Shown: positions 1 through 8,983 of the stretch, in pieces
How positions within the stretch are numbered: position 1 is the stretch's first letter
Layout: each line of letters opens with the position of its first letter
From: Rheinheimera sp.
Lineage (GTDB): Bacteria > Pseudomonadota > Gammaproteobacteria > Enterobacterales > Alteromonadaceae
Reading direction: 5' to 3'
Length of the DNA: 64,000 bases
Assembly (NCBI GenBank): GCA_003482455.1
Contig: DMYW01000002.1
Coordinates: forward strand, 187,857-251,856
The notes under the pieces: generated by a model
Seen by the model: the letters and a program-made list of their open reading frames with translations, nothing else
Database searches by the model: none
What the model was told of the DNA's origin: nothing
Program-made: the position numbers and the translations under genes

Positions 1-25
1 CCGCGTCATGACGCGGCGTTTTTTT
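1..25 (+). terminator. Rho-independent terminator of a gene left of the window
   Basis: Positions 1-16 are a perfect palindrome (CCGCGT, loop CATG, ACGCGG), followed after CG by seven T at 19-25. This is a standard intrinsic terminator reading rightward. The stem may extend beyond the window edge. It separates an unseen plus-strand gene from the minus-strand gene at 87-437. Confidence 0.75.
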
Positions 26-86
26 AACTGGCAGCATCGCGGCTCTGCGTGCTGCCAGTGCTACTTTATACTGCTGGTTGCCGCCT

Positions 87-437
87 TTAGCATTGCGGCA
101 AGTTAAAATCCAACCGGACTTTTTGGTTTTTCTTTATCACAGGCTTGCCTTGCTCGATGCGCGGCGCATACCGCCATTTCGCCAACGCCTTGATAGCTTC
201 TTCGCTGTAACGCCCAGCCGGTTGTGACTCGATCGCTTTGATATTCACCGGATGGCCTTGTTCATCGATATCAAACTGCATGACTACATATCCACACGAA
301 GAGAATGTGGCAGCGGATTTTGCTGGCGCCGCTGCTGTCGTGCTGTTGCTGGCCGCTTGGTTGGCACATGCGCTGAGTGTTAATACGCTGCTGCTCAATA
401 AGACGCATACCAGCAGTTGATTAAAAAGTTTCTTCAC
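87..437 (-). CDS. Small lipoprotein with TonB C-terminal-like domain
   Basis: The protein has 116 residues. It begins with a lipoprotein signal peptide ending in the lipobox LSAC (Cys24), followed by an Ala/Ser/Thr-rich linker. Residues about 48-115 resemble the TonB C-terminal fold: the stretch VMQFDIDEQGHP followed by SEEAIKALAKWRYAPR is the typical pattern in stand-alone energy-transducer-like proteins. There is no transmembrane anchor plus proline-rich spacer, so it is not a classical TonB. A periplasmic lipid-anchored role is inferred. The start is GTG at 437, with AAGGA seven bases upstream. Two cysteines, one before the domain and one as the last residue, could form a disulfide. It reads alone, toward the terminator at the left edge. 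Confidence 0.75.
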   Translation of the reverse strand: MKKLFNQLLVCVLLSSSVLTLSACANQAASNSTTAAAPAKSAATFSSCGYVVMQFDIDEQGHPVNIKAIESQPAGRYSEEAIKALAKWRYAPRIEQGKPVIKKNQKVRLDFNLPQC

Positions 438-668
438 ACCTAAATCCTTTTCTCCGATCTACGCACCCTTGTGATGCGACCTCAATGCCAATCGACACCG
501 CGTCCATTTTACACAGGTCGTAAGCAGAGACTCCAGCGTGGCGATTGCGCTTCGCGCATGCCTGTCGGGTGTTTGTCAGGTATCTGTCGGCAAAAAGTAC
601 TGCCGTCGTCGTCACCGCCATGGCACACTCGGTTCATGCTGCAAGGGCAACAAGGGTGAGGACTTTCG

Positions 669-1132
669 ATGGTGTTAAAGCAATTACGTTTAAGCCGACT
701 TTGGTCACAAGAACAACTGGCCACTATGTCCGGGTTAAGCGTGCGCACGATCCAACGGATTGAGAGTGGCCATACGCCAAGTTTGGAGACGCTCAAAAGC
801 CTCGCCGCTGTGTTGCAAGTGGATGTCGCAACCTTACAGCAGGAGTCTTATATGCCCGACCAACAATCCATTCACTGGCAACGCATGCCCCGCACCTTGC
901 GCTGGCTGTTTGCCTTTAACTTTTTTGTTTACGCCCACAACGCGCCGCGGCGCTGCGCGTAGAAATCGCCAGCCACCTGTTTGGCTTTGGTTTTTGCGCC
1001 TTCGGCCTCGTCAGCGAACCGGCGCTGGTCGGCGGTTTATTGTTGTTATTAAACGCCTATTTGTTTCGACTACATTTGTGGCTGGGTGACAAATACGCAG
1101 TGTGGTACGACCCGCCGGAACCGCAGAGCTGA
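669..1132 (+). pseudogene. XRE-type HTH regulator with C-terminal membrane domain, frameshifted
   Basis: The first reading frame (669-962) encodes an XRE/Cro helix-turn-helix at residues about 3-58; WSQEQLATMSGLSVRTIQRI is the recognition region. It then enters a hydrophobic segment (LRWLFAFNFFVY) and stops at 960-962. In the -1 frame the coding continues (VEIASHLFGFGFCAFG, then a second hydrophobic helix and a WYDPP tail) to the stop at 1130-1132. Together they give the known layout of an HTH followed by a two-helix membrane domain. The span is 464 bases, one short of a multiple of three. A run of six T at 921-926 lies just before the break and is the likeliest site of the lost base, though the sequence CTTTTTTG is not a good slippery heptamer. 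The cause may be a true mutation or a sequencing error. The N-terminal half could still bind DNA. Confidence 0.7.
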
Positions 1133-1414
1133 ATCAACCAAAGTGCTTGAATAGGCCAAATGCTGGGCCAACCGCAGTTTTTAAACCAACCGCGTTAGCC
1201 TGAACTAAACAACAGGTTGGCACGCTCTAAATCGACGTGGTCATCAGCCTGTTATCTATTGTGATCCAACCGCGGGGTGAGACAGAGTCGCCCCGCACAT
1301 CCAGCATGCAATCATGACGCAGCAGCGTTCTAATGTCTGCAGCAAGCCATGCACAGCTGTGGTATGGTTAACAAAAGGTTGAATGTTCTTAAATCAGCTC
1401 GCAGGGGTGGCATG

Positions 1415-2233
1415 ATGCGGTTTCCTTTGGTATTGACGCTTCTCAGTTGCGCTTATTTGCTGGTTGGCTGCGGCGGGGCTGACACACCGGCCAATGAAAC
1501 AACCAAGCCCCCAACCGGCAGCACGCCACCAAGCGCCACAGAACTGTTAAAAGACAACCTCGCCATTCCTGATAATCGCAACAGCTTACCGCTGAACGTG
1601 CTGTTTTTTGGCAACAGCCATTCCAGCCCGCTACTGCGCCAAAGCCTGCAAACCTTGTTGCAAACCGGGCGGGACAATAACGCCAACACCGCTGGCGGCG
1701 TTGGGTTGGCTTATTTAGATGAGCGCTGGGCGGATTCCAGCAACTTGGCGTTGTTACACAGTCAGCGTTGGACTCATTTAGTCCTACAAGCGCAAAAATA
1801 CTCACAAAGCGGGCAAGTGGACTACTCCACTGTCGCAGCGCAATTGTGGGTGGCCAGTGCCAAACGTCGCGCTGTTACGCCAGTGCTTTACCCAGAACAC
1901 CCACAACGCGGCAATACGTTAGAAGGTATGTTTTTGTACCGCCTGCATCAGTCGATCGCCAAGGCCCAATCCGCCTGCGTGGCCCCCATTGGCCCAGTCT
2001 GGGATGCCGTATTGCAACAACATCCTGAAATCTCCTTGCATCATGACGATGGCAATCATTTCAACGCGACCGGCGCCTTGTTAACTGCCTACGTAATGTA
2101 CGAAGTGATCACCGGCAACCCGGCCGACGCCTTACCTGATATCGCCAACTTAAATATTGCCAATTCGACTCAGCAAATCCTACGGCAAGCCGCGTCTGCG
2201 GGGCTGCAGCAATATCCGGCCTGTGCGTTTTGA
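1415..2233 (+). CDS. SGNH/GDSL-hydrolase-like lipoprotein
   Basis: The signal peptide ends in a lipobox (LLVGC), followed by a Thr/Pro-rich linker. The mature part has the SGNH hallmarks: a block I-like FFGNSHSS placing a nucleophile Ser near mature residue 50, and a late DGNHFNATGALL block that supplies the Asp-x-x-His of the catalytic dyad. Proteins of this type (the DUF4886/SGNH group) are esterases or acylhydrolases; the substrate is unknown. The ATG at 1415 was chosen because AGGGG lies seven bases upstream. ATG at 1412 and a TTG-type extension to 1349 are open, but the lipobox position favours the short form (272 residues). The gene stands alone, with 150 bases to the next gene and no clear terminator. 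Confidence 0.7.
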   Translation: MRFPLVLTLLSCAYLLVGCGGADTPANETTKPPTGSTPPSATELLKDNLAIPDNRNSLPLNVLFFGNSHSSPLLRQSLQTLLQTGRDNNANTAGGVGLAYLDERWADSSNLALLHSQRWTHLVLQAQKYSQSGQVDYSTVAAQLWVASAKRRAVTPVLYPEHPQRGNTLEGMFLYRLHQSIAKAQSACVAPIGPVWDAVLQQHPEISLHHDDGNHFNATGALLTAYVMYEVITGNPADALPDIANLNIANSTQQILRQAASAGLQQYPACAF

Positions 2234-2387
2234 AATGGGAGCGCGGTTAGCTTTGGATTGAAGCGACTGGGCTTTGGCATAAAGCCATATTGCAAGTTTC
2301 CAATTTCGCCAAAGCCAACTATGGTTGACTAGAAAATCTCCGAAGTAAGCCAGTAGAGATTGCCCATTCTTGCCAAGGATGAAACCC

Positions 2388-3533
2388 ATGCATCTACTGA
2401 AACAGCTTTCAATCGGCTTTTTTGCGCTCGCGTTAACCAGTTGTGGCAACTTAAATTCAATCCATCACCAGTCGTTGGTCGACTACTCCACCACCCAAGT
2501 GATCACTACCGATGCCAAGCAACGGCATTTGATTGCGGCGAGAAAAGAAACTCAAACGGTCGACACAGACAAAAAAACTACCACCACCACGGTATCGCAC
2601 ATCATCTGCGCAGAACCTAGCCCTGACGCATTTTCCGTCTATTCGGCAGCCGTTGCAGCCGACGCTAGCAAAGCCAATGAACTGCAAGCCGGACTGCGCA
2701 TCGCCACAGGCGAAACTGGCGCCACTATTGGCCTTAGAACCGAATCCATCCAATTGCTGCGCGATGCTATGTACCGACTGTGTGAAGCCTATGCCGCAGG
2801 CGCATTAACGAAACAGCAATACGCAGAGCTACTGCAAAAGTATCAAAAATCCATGGTCACGCTGATTGCTATCGCGCAATTGACCAATGCGGTGCGACCA
2901 CCGCAAGTGGTTATCAGCAATCAAGCGCAGCTGCAGGCCACTAGCGATTTGTTAGCAGCGAAAAACAAACTAGACGACGCTAGCGCTGAGCTTGATAAGC
3001 AAACCACGGAACTCGCTTCGTTGAACAAAGAATTAAAGGATTCAGAGACAAAACTAGGCAAAGCCTACAAAGAGGCTTGCCCTAACGGCACCGCAGTCGA
3101 ACCGGCAACACAAGCCGATTGCGAAAAGCATAACAAGCTTTTAACCAAGCAAACAGATACCATCGCCAAACGCAGCAGCGCTGAAAAAAATCAAAAAGAG
3201 TGGCAGAAAGTGGTTGATGGCGAGCAAGCCAAACTGTTGCTTAGCAATACTTCCAGCTCAACTGTGACGCCAATTGTGGTGACGCCGATAGACCCCAAAG
3301 CATTGATACATATCGCAAATGTCGTCAGCAACATGACAGATGCAGTGTTTACCGATGACTCAGTGCAGGCCTGTTTGGGCATATTGCGTCAACCGGCTGA
3401 TCAGCAACAACTTTTTGTCGAGGAACTGGAAAAACAAAATGTAAGCCTTGAACAGGTGAAACAACTGTGTGGCTCCATCCTCTTTGGCCCCATCAGTAAC
3501 TTAGTGCAAGCGAATAAAACTAACGGCAACTAA
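2388..3533 (+). CDS. Hypothetical lipoprotein with coiled-coil region
   Basis: The protein has 381 residues. The start ATG at 2388 has AAGGA eight bases upstream and gives a compact lipoprotein signal (lipobox ALTSC). I do not recognise a family. What is visible: a Thr-rich stretch near residue 60 (KKTTTTTV), a helical region with LRDAMYRLCEAYAAGALTKQ that resembles the middle of other uncharacterised envelope proteins, then a heptad-like segment at about residues 190-265 (DDASAELDKQTTELASLNKE) indicating a coiled coil, and a C-terminal globular part with cysteines. It is probably anchored in the outer or inner membrane facing the periplasm. It converges on the gene at 3562. Confidence 0.7.
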   Translation: MHLLKQLSIGFFALALTSCGNLNSIHHQSLVDYSTTQVITTDAKQRHLIAARKETQTVDTDKKTTTTTVSHIICAEPSPDAFSVYSAAVAADASKANELQAGLRIATGETGATIGLRTESIQLLRDAMYRLCEAYAAGALTKQQYAELLQKYQKSMVTLIAIAQLTNAVRPPQVVISNQAQLQATSDLLAAKNKLDDASAELDKQTTELASLNKELKDSETKLGKAYKEACPNGTAVEPATQADCEKHNKLLTKQTDTIAKRSSAEKNQKEWQKVVDGEQAKLLLSNTSSSTVTPIVVTPIDPKALIHIANVVSNMTDAVFTDDSVQACLGILRQPADQQQLFVEELEKQNVSLEQVKQLCGSILFGPISNLVQANKTNGN

Positions 3534-3548
3534 TCACCATCATGCCCC

Positions 3549-3575
3549 ATGCCAAAGCGCCCTACGCTTTGGCAT
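3549..3575. terminator. Hairpin between convergent genes
   Basis: An 11-bp perfect stem (ATGCCAAAGCG with CGCTTTGGCAT, loop CCCTA) lies just after the plus-strand lipoprotein gene and overlaps the stop codon of the minus-strand gene at 3562. There is no T-run on either side, so it may be a Rho-assisted or mRNA-3'-end-stabilising hairpin rather than a true intrinsic terminator. Confidence 0.4.
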
Positions 3576-4050
3576 TAGCCACCTGTGCGACGTAGACGGG
3601 CAATAACATAGGTTCTAAGCACACCAGCACGGATTCAGGGCAATGTTGCCGACACAACAGGTTGATCGCCAACAAACCTTGCAAGCGGCGCTGCAAACGC
3701 CATAACTGCCAGCGCCGACGCCAGCGGACTAGCGCTGGCGATGCGAGTACCACAGCAGCGCTGTCGATGACCAATAACAACTGCCAGTCTTCTTGGCAGG
3801 TTTGCACATTGCAAATGTCGGCGCGCTGCAGCCAGGGAAATTCTTGCAAAACCTTAGCTAGTTCGTCGACAAACAACCGGGCTGCCTCGCCTTGCAACGC
3901 GCTGATCGCCGCTATTTGCGGCAGCTGAATTTCAACATGCGGACTGGTCAGTAACAAGCTTTGCTGCCACAACCTCTGCCAAATTGAAGGGTGTGAAGTC
4001 AGCACTGCAGGTACGTGAAGCTGTGCTCGACTGAGCGTTTTTGCGGGCAT
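3562..4050 (-). CDS. Hypothetical protein, Leu/Gln/Trp-rich
   Basis: This protein of about 162 residues belongs to no family I know. There is no signal peptide. A basic-aromatic segment RWRRRWQLWRLQRRLQGLL sits at about residues 108-126, between two hydrophobic stretches, and could be a membrane-surface helix. The ATG at 4050 is preferred because GGAGG lies five bases upstream; a TTG start at 4062 would add four residues. It is a single gene whose 3' end lies inside a hairpin shared with the convergent lipoprotein gene. Composition resembles its neighbours, so there is no sign of transfer. Confidence 0.6.
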   Translation of the reverse strand: MPAKTLSRAQLHVPAVLTSHPSIWQRLWQQSLLLTSPHVEIQLPQIAAISALQGEAARLFVDELAKVLQEFPWLQRADICNVQTCQEDWQLLLVIDSAAVVLASPALVRWRRRWQLWRLQRRLQGLLAINLLCRQHCPESVLVCLEPMLLPVYVAQVANAKA

Positions 4051-4168
4051 CCATGCCTCCAAAAAATACGTTTCGTTTTATCCTAAGCCTTTTCGTATAA
4101 GTCTCCAAAAAGGAAACAATAATCAGCGAAATGACCTGGGCAAGATGCATGCCGTAGCCAAGCGCAAC

Positions 4169-6271
4169 TTACGGCTTGGTGGTAGGCTGCAGACGTTTGA
4201 TATCTCCTTGCATCGCATCCATTTGCGCTATGGTCAGTTCGTGATGTGGTGTCACATCAAAATGCCAAATCAAGTTGCCGCTTTTTAGCAAACTCAAATG
4301 GTTGGGATAATCCAGCGGCATTTGCCAAATCAAATCGTGTTTCGACCAATCGGATTGCCAATACAAGGTATTGCCGCGGATACGAATGTTTTGCATGTGA
4401 TGCGATTGCTCTGCCGTTAACTGTACCACTAAGGTCAGCGCCGGGATCGCCGGCCATGGCTGCGCTAGTGCGCTGTGCGCAAACTGATACCAAGCTTGGC
4501 GTTGATGCACCAGCCAGCGCTGCGCTTGTCCGTCAAAATACAGGTTGTCCGCCGCCAACTCATGTTGTTGCACCACGCGACCTTGCAAGTTATACAGCCG
4601 CAACGTCTGGCCATCAAAGCTAAACAGGGTGTCGTTGTCCACCCAGCCAATGTTCTGCAAGGCCCTTTGTGTTTGGCTAGGGAACTGCAACAAGGTGCTG
4701 TGACGGTCGTACAGCACCAGATCATGATCGCGATTCGACAGCAGCATCGACAAATCTGGCCGCCATTCAAGGAAATTCACATAGTCATAACCTTGGTAAT
4801 GCGACAACTGGCTGATGCGATTTTGACTGTGCAAATAGACTTCACACACCCCGCTGCGCCGCGACATAAATGCAGTCTCGCCTAACGGATTACTCACCGG
4901 CAAATAATCAATGCTGGTGGTGGAGAAGATCGGCAGGTTGTCCTTGTCACGAATGTCCACTTCCCAAGCTTCTAATCCAGCGTACAGGGTGCCTGTGGCA
5001 TCGGCGCTGACGCTGGTGAACAGACCTTGCGCCGTCGTAAATACGCTGTAACTCGAACCATCGGCGCGTTTTGCCAACAAGGCCGCATGTTTGGCATTGT
5101 CATTGGTGATCATGGCACCTTGGCTAGCATCAAAGGCGATTAACCAAACCGGGTAAGGCCACGTCAATTGCACAGTACCTGTCAGATCAATCAGCTGACT
5201 GTTGTGCTGTGCATCGGTCACTAAATAATAAACATTGCCTTGCCAGCCTCGCACCGCCGTAACGAGACGCTGATCTGCCCGCAGCGGCAATGGGATGGCT
5301 ACCCATTCTTTTGTCCCCAACCGATACAAATAAGCTTGGCGCGTCTGCTGTTGCTTTAGCACGAGCACCAATTCTTCATCGCTCTGCCACACTGGCTTTT
5401 TGGCCTCGTCACAGGGATGAGGCGTCGCGATATGACTCACGGCGCCTTGCGCAGAAACCACGCGCAATTCGCAGCTATCCTCGCGGTAATGCCAAAACGC
5501 TAGCTGTGGCTGGGTCGGATGCCAGGCAGGCGTAGCGATCCGATTGGCAAATTGCTGGTAGAACAGCACTTGCCCTTGCTTGTCGCTGATCTCCAAGCGC
5601 TGAATATCTTTGACATAAGCCAGCAAGTTTTGGCTCGGGTGCGCGTCCACAGCATATTCAATGCCCAGCGCATAACTGACATCACTGACTTGATACACAG
5701 GTGCAATGGGTGGTTCATCATCTTGAAACGACGCCACCGCGCGCAGACCCAACATGGCGATCAGCAGCAGCGACAGCATGGCCACTTGATGCCAGCGTGT
5801 TAGGCGTTGCCAACGATCACGTAGCCCTGAACTAGACGACGGTGGGATTGACGGTTGAGTAGGCGTGACTGGTAGCGTCGGCGCGCTGGCGTGCTCGCGT
5901 TGTACTGGAGCTATCCAGCAATAGCCTTTTTTCGGCACTGTTTTGATGTAGGTGGGCTGGCGAGTTGAGTCATCCAGCAGCCGACGTAACTTGGTCAACA
6001 GTTGGTACAAGCTGTTTTGTTCAACCACCAAGTTCGGCCATAAGCTTTGTTGCAGCCTGTCTTGCTCCACCACCTGACCGGCGTGTTGTAGCAATAAACA
6101 CAACAGCTCGGCCACCTTAGGCTCTAGCTTGTGTTCAGTGCCATGTTGACGGTGCACCAGCACATCACGCGCCGGTTCAAAACAAAAATCACCAAATAGA
6201 TAACGACCAACGTCACTCGCAGTGGGGTGGTCGGTTGGCTGGGTTATTGGGGTCGATGCGCTCAAGTCCAC
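4169..6271 (-). CDS. CadC-like winged-helix regulator with TolB-type propeller
   Basis: The protein has 700 residues in three parts. Residues about 24-122 are an OmpR/CadC-type winged-helix DNA-binding domain (LEPKVAELLCLLLQHAG, then the wing TVPKKGYCWIAP). A Pro/Ser linker leads to one transmembrane helix at about 162-182. The remaining 500 residues, in the periplasm, are repeated beta-strands like the TolB/PD40 propeller (HPTQPQLAFWHYREDS, EWRPDLSMLLSNRDHD). Such ToxR/CadC-like proteins sense periplasmic signals and regulate DNA from the membrane without phosphorelay. The start is GTG at 6271. It is divergent from the DUF5916 gene at 6438 with a 166-bp shared intergenic region, so that gene is the likely target; this is inference. 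Confidence 0.85.
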   Translation of the reverse strand: MDLSASTPITQPTDHPTASDVGRYLFGDFCFEPARDVLVHRQHGTEHKLEPKVAELLCLLLQHAGQVVEQDRLQQSLWPNLVVEQNSLYQLLTKLRRLLDDSTRQPTYIKTVPKKGYCWIAPVQREHASAPTLPVTPTQPSIPPSSSSGLRDRWQRLTRWHQVAMLSLLLIAMLGLRAVASFQDDEPPIAPVYQVSDVSYALGIEYAVDAHPSQNLLAYVKDIQRLEISDKQGQVLFYQQFANRIATPAWHPTQPQLAFWHYREDSCELRVVSAQGAVSHIATPHPCDEAKKPVWQSDEELVLVLKQQQTRQAYLYRLGTKEWVAIPLPLRADQRLVTAVRGWQGNVYYLVTDAQHNSQLIDLTGTVQLTWPYPVWLIAFDASQGAMITNDNAKHAALLAKRADGSSYSVFTTAQGLFTSVSADATGTLYAGLEAWEVDIRDKDNLPIFSTTSIDYLPVSNPLGETAFMSRRSGVCEVYLHSQNRISQLSHYQGYDYVNFLEWRPDLSMLLSNRDHDLVLYDRHSTLLQFPSQTQRALQNIGWVDNDTLFSFDGQTLRLYNLQGRVVQQHELAADNLYFDGQAQRWLVHQRQAWYQFAHSALAQPWPAIPALTLVVQLTAEQSHHMQNIRIRGNTLYWQSDWSKHDLIWQMPLDYPNHLSLLKSGNLIWHFDVTPHHELTIAQMDAMQGDIKRLQPTTKP

Positions 6272-6437
6272 TCTGATCTCGCGGCCAAATCATTTGCTGC
6301 AGGCAACCTTACCTGCCAGTCCCTGAATGTCAATGTTCATCAGGCTTTGCACAGCATTCTTCAGGAAAAATTCAGAAAAATAAGACCGCCAAGCTGCTGC
6401 AATGCCAAGCAGTTTTCAGCCAGTACAGGTTTTTCAT

Positions 6438-8792
6438 ATGCACCTTCGTTTCCCAATCGCCGCCTTGCCATGGGCCATCACATTGGCATGTTCAGCACCG
6501 AGCCAAGCCAACAGCTTGTTCGATCAGTTGCAAACCTCTTCTGCCGACCGCACGACCTTGGCATCGTCGCTTGCTCGGTCGCCAGCGGGCATCACCATCG
6601 ATGGAAAATTTGATGAAGCGCAGTGGCAAACAGCCAGCCGCTTTGACACTTTTTACCAAGTCTTGCCGGCCACCTTAAGTCAAAGCACGGACAAGGTGCA
6701 GGTCAAAACCTTTGCGAACAGCGACGGCATTTATGTTGGCATCACCAATTTCCAAGCCAAAGGCCAGCGGCAAAAACAATACAACCTGCAAGACGCTTTT
6801 ATGCAGGCCGACTTTAACAACATCATCATCGATTTTGCCGGTGATGGCACAGCGGCGTATCTGTTTTCGATGACGCTAGGTGGTGGCGTGCAAGACGCCG
6901 CCATGACACCACAGTTGCTGCGAGACTATGACTGGGATGGCATCTGGCAAGTGGCACATGCCGAAACCGACGACTATTGGACCAGCGAATTCTTTTTGCC
7001 GTGGCAATCGGTGTCGTTTCGCCATCGCTTGCAAGCCGATGGTCTGTCAAAAATCGGCGTGTCGGTGCAACTTTATGATTTATCAAAAAACTTTATCTAT
7101 GGCTCACAGCCACAAAGCATGGCGCGCAGCGACTTCTACCTCAATATGCCCAAAGTGGCGTGGCAGATTCCCGAGCAAGCGCATTGGCAAGTGCTGCCTT
7201 ACATGACACAGCAATACGATGGCATCACGCAACGTGCTAAAACCGAAGTGGGCGTGGATGTGAGTTATAAACCGAACCATCATCAGCAGTTAAGCGTCGC
7301 GCTCAACCCCGACTTCGGCCAAGTCGACAGCGACGAATTAGTGCTGAACTACAGCAATGTCGAAACCTTGTTAACCGACAAGCGGCCGTTTTTTACCCAA
7401 GATTTGGGCTTTTTCAGCACCTTGTCGTTGCAAGATAACTTGATGATCCACACCAGGCGCATCGGCGCCGGCAGCGATGATGGCGAAACCTTTATCACCC
7501 CCATCGACGCGGCCGTGCGGTTTACCCATCAAGGCGAAGCCGTCAATATCGGCGCCTTTGCTGTGAAAGAAGACACATTAGAGACCGATGCCGGCAAATC
7601 CTTTTATGCTGCCCGCAGCACCTATCGCACCGACCACTGGCAAAGCGGTGTGTTGGCGACCCGCACCGAACGGCCTTATCTGGGGCGAACCGCGGATACC
7701 TTGACGTGGGACAGCCAATACCAAAGCGCCACCTGGTCATGGCAAACCGCCGTGTCACAAAGCCGCATCGACGATGCAATCACAGCGCACGACAGCCAGC
7801 AACAGGTCGCTAGCAACAGCCAAGGGCTGGGCTGGTGGGCGGCCGGCAAATACCAATTTACGCCGCGATGGGATGTCGGTGTGGAAGTGTTTCAGCTAGA
7901 CGATCAGTTTGATAACAATGACTTAGGTTATATGCAGCGCAACAATTGGCGCTATCAGGCGCTCAACACTAATTTCACCCAAGCGCCAACGCTGAAGTGG
8001 CTCAATCGAATAAAACATCAGCTGGGTCTGACGCAGCAACAAAACCAACAAGGCCAGCGCCTCAGTGCCAAACAAGATTATCTAGTGACCTGGTCGCTGG
8101 GTAATGGCGCCTTGGTCGAGTCACAACTGGTTTATCAAAGCGCCGGTTGGCAAGACAACATCGGCTATCGCAGTGATGCGTTTTATCTGCCAGATACTTG
8201 GAGCCGCCGCGTCATGTACATCAGCCCTTATGTTGGCACTATGACCTGGGCAGCTAGCGTGCAACTCGATGACCAAGGCTTGGACGGGCTGGCGCGGCAA
8301 TATGGGCTGGATTTGACCTTCTTACCTCACCCGAATTGGACGGTGAACTTTAACCATTTTTTCCGCGAAGGCGACGGCTGGCTGATTGCCAACCAATTCA
8401 ATCAAGTCAGTAGTTACGACAGCGATTTTTACGCCAGCACGCTCAAAATCTCCAGTTTGCTGGCAGATAATTTGGAACTGGGGATCGCAGTGCAATGGGC
8501 GCTGCTGGATGCCGATACGCAGCAGGTGTATCAAGTGACGGGCGGGGCGCTCGCGCCTATCTCGACTGCCGATACCAGCTTTCATGACCATCGCTTGACC
8601 GCCCAAGCCAAGCTGCGCTACAAGCTTGGCGCATATTCCGACTTGTATTTGGTGTACAACCGCGCCGGTGTGCAAGACATGGACGATACAACGCCTAGAC
8701 CTTGGTTGTCGGACGTGAGTGCCAAGGTTCAAGACCTGTGGCAACACCCAGTGCAAGACCTGTGGACCGCGAAAATTCGCTACGCATTTTAA
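6438..8792 (+). CDS. DUF5916 outer-membrane protein with CBM9-like N-terminus
   Basis: The protein has 784 residues. A signal peptide (cleavage near SQANS) is followed by a CBM9-like beta-sandwich opening with IDGKFDEAQW. The DUF5916 signature follows: NPDFGQVDSDELVLNYSNVE and TDKRPFF. The rest is rich in alternating hydrophobic strands ending in Phe (IRYAF), as expected of a large outer-membrane barrel. The family is common next to TolB-like and TonB-dependent systems but its substrate is unknown; some relatives sit with sugar or peptide uptake genes. The ATG at 6438 was chosen because an upstream ATG at 6402 would precede the signal peptide by 12 residues. It is probably controlled by the divergent membrane regulator. 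Confidence 0.88.
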   Translation: MHLRFPIAALPWAITLACSAPSQANSLFDQLQTSSADRTTLASSLARSPAGITIDGKFDEAQWQTASRFDTFYQVLPATLSQSTDKVQVKTFANSDGIYVGITNFQAKGQRQKQYNLQDAFMQADFNNIIIDFAGDGTAAYLFSMTLGGGVQDAAMTPQLLRDYDWDGIWQVAHAETDDYWTSEFFLPWQSVSFRHRLQADGLSKIGVSVQLYDLSKNFIYGSQPQSMARSDFYLNMPKVAWQIPEQAHWQVLPYMTQQYDGITQRAKTEVGVDVSYKPNHHQQLSVALNPDFGQVDSDELVLNYSNVETLLTDKRPFFTQDLGFFSTLSLQDNLMIHTRRIGAGSDDGETFITPIDAAVRFTHQGEAVNIGAFAVKEDTLETDAGKSFYAARSTYRTDHWQSGVLATRTERPYLGRTADTLTWDSQYQSATWSWQTAVSQSRIDDAITAHDSQQQVASNSQGLGWWAAGKYQFTPRWDVGVEVFQLDDQFDNNDLGYMQRNNWRYQALNTNFTQAPTLKWLNRIKHQLGLTQQQNQQGQRLSAKQDYLVTWSLGNGALVESQLVYQSAGWQDNIGYRSDAFYLPDTWSRRVMYISPYVGTMTWAASVQLDDQGLDGLARQYGLDLTFLPHPNWTVNFNHFFREGDGWLIANQFNQVSSYDSDFYASTLKISSLLADNLELGIAVQWALLDADTQQVYQVTGGALAPISTADTSFHDHRLTAQAKLRYKLGAYSDLYLVYNRAGVQDMDDTTPRPWLSDVSAKVQDLWQHPVQDLWTAKIRYAF

Positions 8793-8983
8793 CCCTAACG
8801 GAGATTGTAGTGACGCTTTCGCTGGCGCAGTCTAAATTGCTGCGGGGGCGAGCAAGCTGGCCAGTGGCATCTTGGCCTAGAACATGCCACAACCCCGGCA
8901 GCAAACTGCTCCGCCCAGCCGCTGCAATCTCGTGCTGGTCGGCTGGGGGAAAGTTCCAAGCAGCAGAAATGTGGCAGCAAATG

